This document shows, in pieces, positions 63,214-64,000 of a DNA stretch of 64,000 bases. Location of the stretch: assembly GCA_002946415.1 (NCBI GenBank), contig NJPS01000006.1, forward strand, positions 868,001 to 932,000. Direction: 5' to 3'. Position 1 is the stretch's first letter. Every line of letters begins with the position of its first letter. Below the pieces are notes generated by a model. That model was not told the DNA's origin. It did not search any database and saw only the letters and a list, made by a program, of their open reading frames with translations. This DNA is from Rutstroemia sp. NJR-2017a BVV2. Taxonomy: Eukaryota > Ascomycota > Leotiomycetes > Helotiales > Rutstroemiaceae. Both the position numbers and the translations under genes were made by a program.

Positions 63214-64000
63214 ATAAATATAGTAGTGATAGAAGGAAATTGGAAATCTTTCTTTTATAGTTAGAAATATATTTTAAGTTCAATATTGATAAATTCGATA
63301 TCCGAGATATTAAAAGTCTCTAGATTATCTTTTATCTAAGAGACGAAATAGTTAAATAGATTGAATCTTTTCTATCTAACTATTTCGAGAATAACTATAA
63401 TCTAGCTATAATAATAGTAATTACTATAATTATATTCGCAAACTATAAAGGATTTCGTAAGGAGATTAAACAAGTATTCGGGGATATCGATATTATAAGA
63501 ACTATAGAATAATAACTTTTTAGTTTATAACAAACCAGATCTATAATCAACTATATAATAGAATTCCGAAAATATAGAAATCAAACCAATTGGAGAATAG
63601 TAATATTACTTAGTTATTATATAAAAGGACTAAAGAGAAATATCAAACTTGAACTATTCTGGAAAGATCTGATTGATAATATAAATAATCTAATTAAAGA
63701 AACTATTTATATCGATAACAGAGATTACAAGTTTCAAAAGAAAATATATTTTAGTAATATAGATTAATACCTTCAATAATATCGATAAAACGAGAAAAGA
63801 TTAAGGTTTTCTAAGAAATAATATACTAGAGAAAAAACTTATAGTAATTCTATATAATTAGATATAATAAGTTCAAAAAACAACCTTTCTTAGAATAAAC
63901 AAAACTATCGATAAAAGTAGAAACTTTATTTCGAATATAGATTCTCAGGATACTAAGTAAAAGATTACTAAAAGAAGTTTCAAAGAATAAAATCTAAGTA

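Larger units (their letters stand above)
55469..64000 (+). mobile_element. Ty3/gypsy chromovirus A4, left part, interrupted by A3
   Basis: The 5' LTR is 55469-56018 (starts TGTTATAATATACTTAG, ends TAATA). The leader and start of gag run to 56265, where A3 is inserted. Gag resumes at 63214 with sequence matching A2 (10490 onward) and runs off the window at 64000 near the gag-pol junction. The left target site would be TTATT (55464-55468); the right copy is outside the window. Confidence 0.88.

Overview
The window looks like a chromosome segment of a filamentous ascomycete, most likely a Leotiomycete-type fungus. The evidence is short introns (mostly 48-63 bp) with GT..AG ends and CTAAC/CTGAC-like branch points, a HET-domain gene, a cysteine-rich secreted PAN-like/coiled-coil protein, and a large multi-exon ankyrin/CorA-like gene. 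About 48 of the 64 kb is extremely AT-rich, stop-riddled retrotransposon sequence that carries C-to-T and G-to-A changes of the kind made by repeat-induced point mutation (RIP).

Layout. (1) 1-8136 is a gene-bearing arm: a decayed Cys-rich gene (61-1047, minus), a possible gene relic (2007-2332, plus), a HET-domain gene (2370-4115, minus), a PAN/coiled-coil secreted-protein gene with a stop in its signal peptide (4813-5976, minus), and an unrecognised acidic three-exon gene (6926-7940, plus). (2) 8142-22037 is one Ty3/gypsy chromovirus (A1) with 550-bp LTRs, split by a second copy (A2, 9679-16626). (3) 22677-29144 is a minus-strand gypsy element (B) with 186-bp LTRs that has jumped into the last codons of a gene. 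(4) 29145-36161 is a gene island. It is dominated by one 15-exon minus-strand gene with an alpha/beta-hydrolase-like domain, ankyrin repeats and a CorA-like two-helix membrane tail, and its native stop codon now lies about 6.5 kb away at 22648-22650. (5) 36162-48322 is a B-family element (B') with another gypsy copy (D, 40858-46573, gag-less) nested inside. B' itself seems to split a minus-strand gene. (6) 48328-64000 is a nest at least four deep: element C, then B'', then A4, then A3 (56266-63213). Only A3 closes inside the window.

Element ends were set by matching LTR pairs and the 5-bp target-site duplications (TSDs) that flank them. The TSDs are identical, or differ only by RIP-type transitions: CTTAC/TTTAT, CAAAC/TAAGT, CCTAC/CCTAC, CCTTT/TCTTC, GAAGT/GAAGT, ATAAA/ATAAA. 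Removing the insertions on paper gives a compact ancestral locus in which the 6926-7940 gene and the ankyrin/CorA gene converge tail to tail with well under 1 kb between their stops. RIP is weakest in the LTRs that touch the genes and strongest deep inside the nests, and several single-copy genes carry stops that could be RIP leakage. I see no tRNA, rRNA, CRISPR or prokaryotic feature. No gene here can be given a standard gene symbol.
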